Origin: CAYWCV01 sp964629885
Lineage (GTDB): Bacteria; Bacteroidota; Rhodothermia; Balneolales; CAYWCV01
DNA: 7,331 nt
NCBI GenBank assembly: GCA_964629885.1
Contig: CAZVRJ010000076.1
Location: 1 to 7,331 of the forward strand
Direction: 5' to 3'
Shown here: positions 6,463 to 7,331 of the stretch, one piece after another
How the letters are laid out: every line of letters starts with the position of its first letter
Position numbering within the stretch: the stretch's first letter is position 1
Notes under the pieces: generated by a model
Databases searched by the model: none
Seen by the model: only the letters and a program-made list of their open reading frames with translations
Told to the model about the DNA's origin: nothing
Made by a program: the position numbers and the translations under genes

Positions 6463-7320
6463 ATGAAAGTTGCTGATATCATCAAGAAGACCATGAATAC
6501 CCTACGCAAGCAGGGTATTGGCGGCGTTATCAGAAAGACCGGCGAGCACGTTCGACGTGCCATGCGTCAGCGCACATTTGAACCGTACACCATAAAACGG
6601 GTCGTTCAAGGCGAAGAAGTCGATTTTTACATCGGCGATGTAATCGGCGAAGAATGGTACACCAATCTGCATGCCGACGTACCGGAGTTGGCTTGGTTGA
6701 AATCCAACATCCGCGAAGGTGACCTCGCCGTCGATTGCGGCGCTCACCATGGTATGATCAGTCTTCTTTTCGCGAAATGGGTTGGCACAGCGGGTCAAGT
6801 TGTCGCTTTCGAAGCTTTGCCAACGAACGCTGAGATTGTCCGTAAGAATGTGGAGCTCAACGGATTCAAGCATATCGAGGTACGACAGCAAGCTGTGGGC
6901 AGAGAACCGGGATCGATCCGTTTCACGCTCGATTCAAATGCATCGGTAGCCCGAAACGGCTCAAAGCACACGGTTGAAGTCCCAATTGTGAATCTGGATG
7001 CTGTTTTCACCGACAGAAAACCCGATTTTTTGAAGATTGACGTGGAAGGGCACGAAATTGAGGTGATCCGCGGGGCAAAAAATGTGATGGCAACGAAACC
7101 TGCTCTCGCCATCGAAATCCATTGCGTCATGTTTGACGAACCTGTAAAGCGTGTGTCCGAGCTATTCAAACTGATTGATATGGACAGCTATCACAGTTGG
7201 ATCCAGTTTGATTATTACGATGAGCCCGTTGCATACAACCCAGTAATTCACACCTCGGAGCACCTCGTCCGATTCAACAAGGTGAACCTGTTCGCCGTAC
7301 CGAAACACCGCGACGCATGA
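6463..7320 (+). CDS. FkbM-family SAM-dependent methyltransferase
   Basis: Class I methyltransferase of 285 residues, of the FkbM family (Methyltransf_21). Relatives O-methylate macrolides and, in bacterial surface-glycan loci, are presumed to methylate sugars. An N-terminal basic helical region (1-40) precedes the Rossmann core. Motif I is VDCGAHHGMIS (90-100), motif II AFEALP (115-120, with Glu117 expected to contact the SAM ribose), then NVELNG (129-134) and the family hallmark KIDVEGHEIEVIRGA (191-205), with AIEIH (216-220) as a late strand. Motif I differs from the common D-x-GAN-x-G form in having His-His after GA. The start ATG at 6463 has no Shine-Dalgarno. It follows the TylF-type gene by 63 bp on the same strand, so they are probably in one operon, and its stop overlaps a possible next start. 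The acceptor is unknown. Confidence 0.9.
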   Translation: MKVADIIKKTMNTLRKQGIGGVIRKTGEHVRRAMRQRTFEPYTIKRVVQGEEVDFYIGDVIGEEWYTNLHADVPELAWLKSNIREGDLAVDCGAHHGMISLLFAKWVGTAGQVVAFEALPTNAEIVRKNVELNGFKHIEVRQQAVGREPGSIRFTLDSNASVARNGSKHTVEVPIVNLDAVFTDRKPDFLKIDVEGHEIEVIRGAKNVMATKPALAIEIHCVMFDEPVKRVSELFKLIDMDSYHSWIQFDYYDEPVAYNPVIHTSEHLVRFNKVNLFAVPKHRDA

Positions 7321-7331
7321 TGCCAGTGGTT
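7317..7331 (+). CDS. Possible start of a further gene, cut by the window end
   Basis: An ATG at 7317 overlaps the FkbM stop in the ATGA arrangement and is followed directly by a second in-frame ATG at 7320. The five visible codons read MMPVV. Tight stop-start overlap on the same strand is typical of operons, and a short hydrophobic start fits a glycosyltransferase among other things, but five codons cannot identify a product. Confidence 0.35.

Overview
The window looks like ordinary chromosomal DNA from a member of the Bacteroidota, possibly Bacteroidales-like. Three things point there. The starts lack clear Shine-Dalgarno sequences. The hybrid histidine kinase has the HisKA and HATPase style common in that phylum. 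The intergenic ACAGATTAC-type repeat is of a kind I recall from Bacteroidota and some other genomes. The assignment is inference; no rRNA or other phylogenetic marker is present.

Left part (1-4596, + strand): a compact gene run. It opens with the 3' three quarters of a coenzyme B12-dependent methylmalonyl-CoA mutase large subunit (mutB), cut by the window edge. Next comes the MeaB/ArgK-type G-protein chaperone of that mutase, overlapping it by 14 nt. Then, 14 nt further on, comes a membrane-bound hybrid sensor kinase with a periplasmic solute-binding-like sensor, a HisKA/HATPase core and a C-terminal receiver. The first two genes form a functional pair: MeaB-type proteins guard and reload the adenosylcobalamin of the mutase that interconverts methylmalonyl-CoA and succinyl-CoA. 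The kinase may be co-transcribed, but a functional link to propionate metabolism is only positional.

Middle (4597-4725): a gene-free 129-bp gap between convergent genes. It is filled by a 9-nt-periodic inverted repeat built on ACAGAT/ATCTGT, which may be a dispersed repeat and/or a bidirectional terminator.

Right part (4726-7331): the edge of a surface-glycan or glycoconjugate locus. A GT2 glycosyltransferase lies on the - strand. Divergent from it are a TylF-type methyltransferase and an FkbM-family methyltransferase on the + strand. A further gene may begin at the last bases with an ATGA overlap. The 81-bp divergent spacer holds two short palindromes, and the 63-bp gap between the methyltransferases holds another inverted repeat. 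A plausible shared role is building and O-methylating an extracellular polysaccharide or O-antigen; the substrates cannot be read from sequence.

I found no RNA genes, CRISPR array, insertion sequence or broken gene, and nothing that amounts to a clearly new system. The most unusual items are the periodic intergenic repeat and the sensor kinase attached to the mutB-meaB pair.
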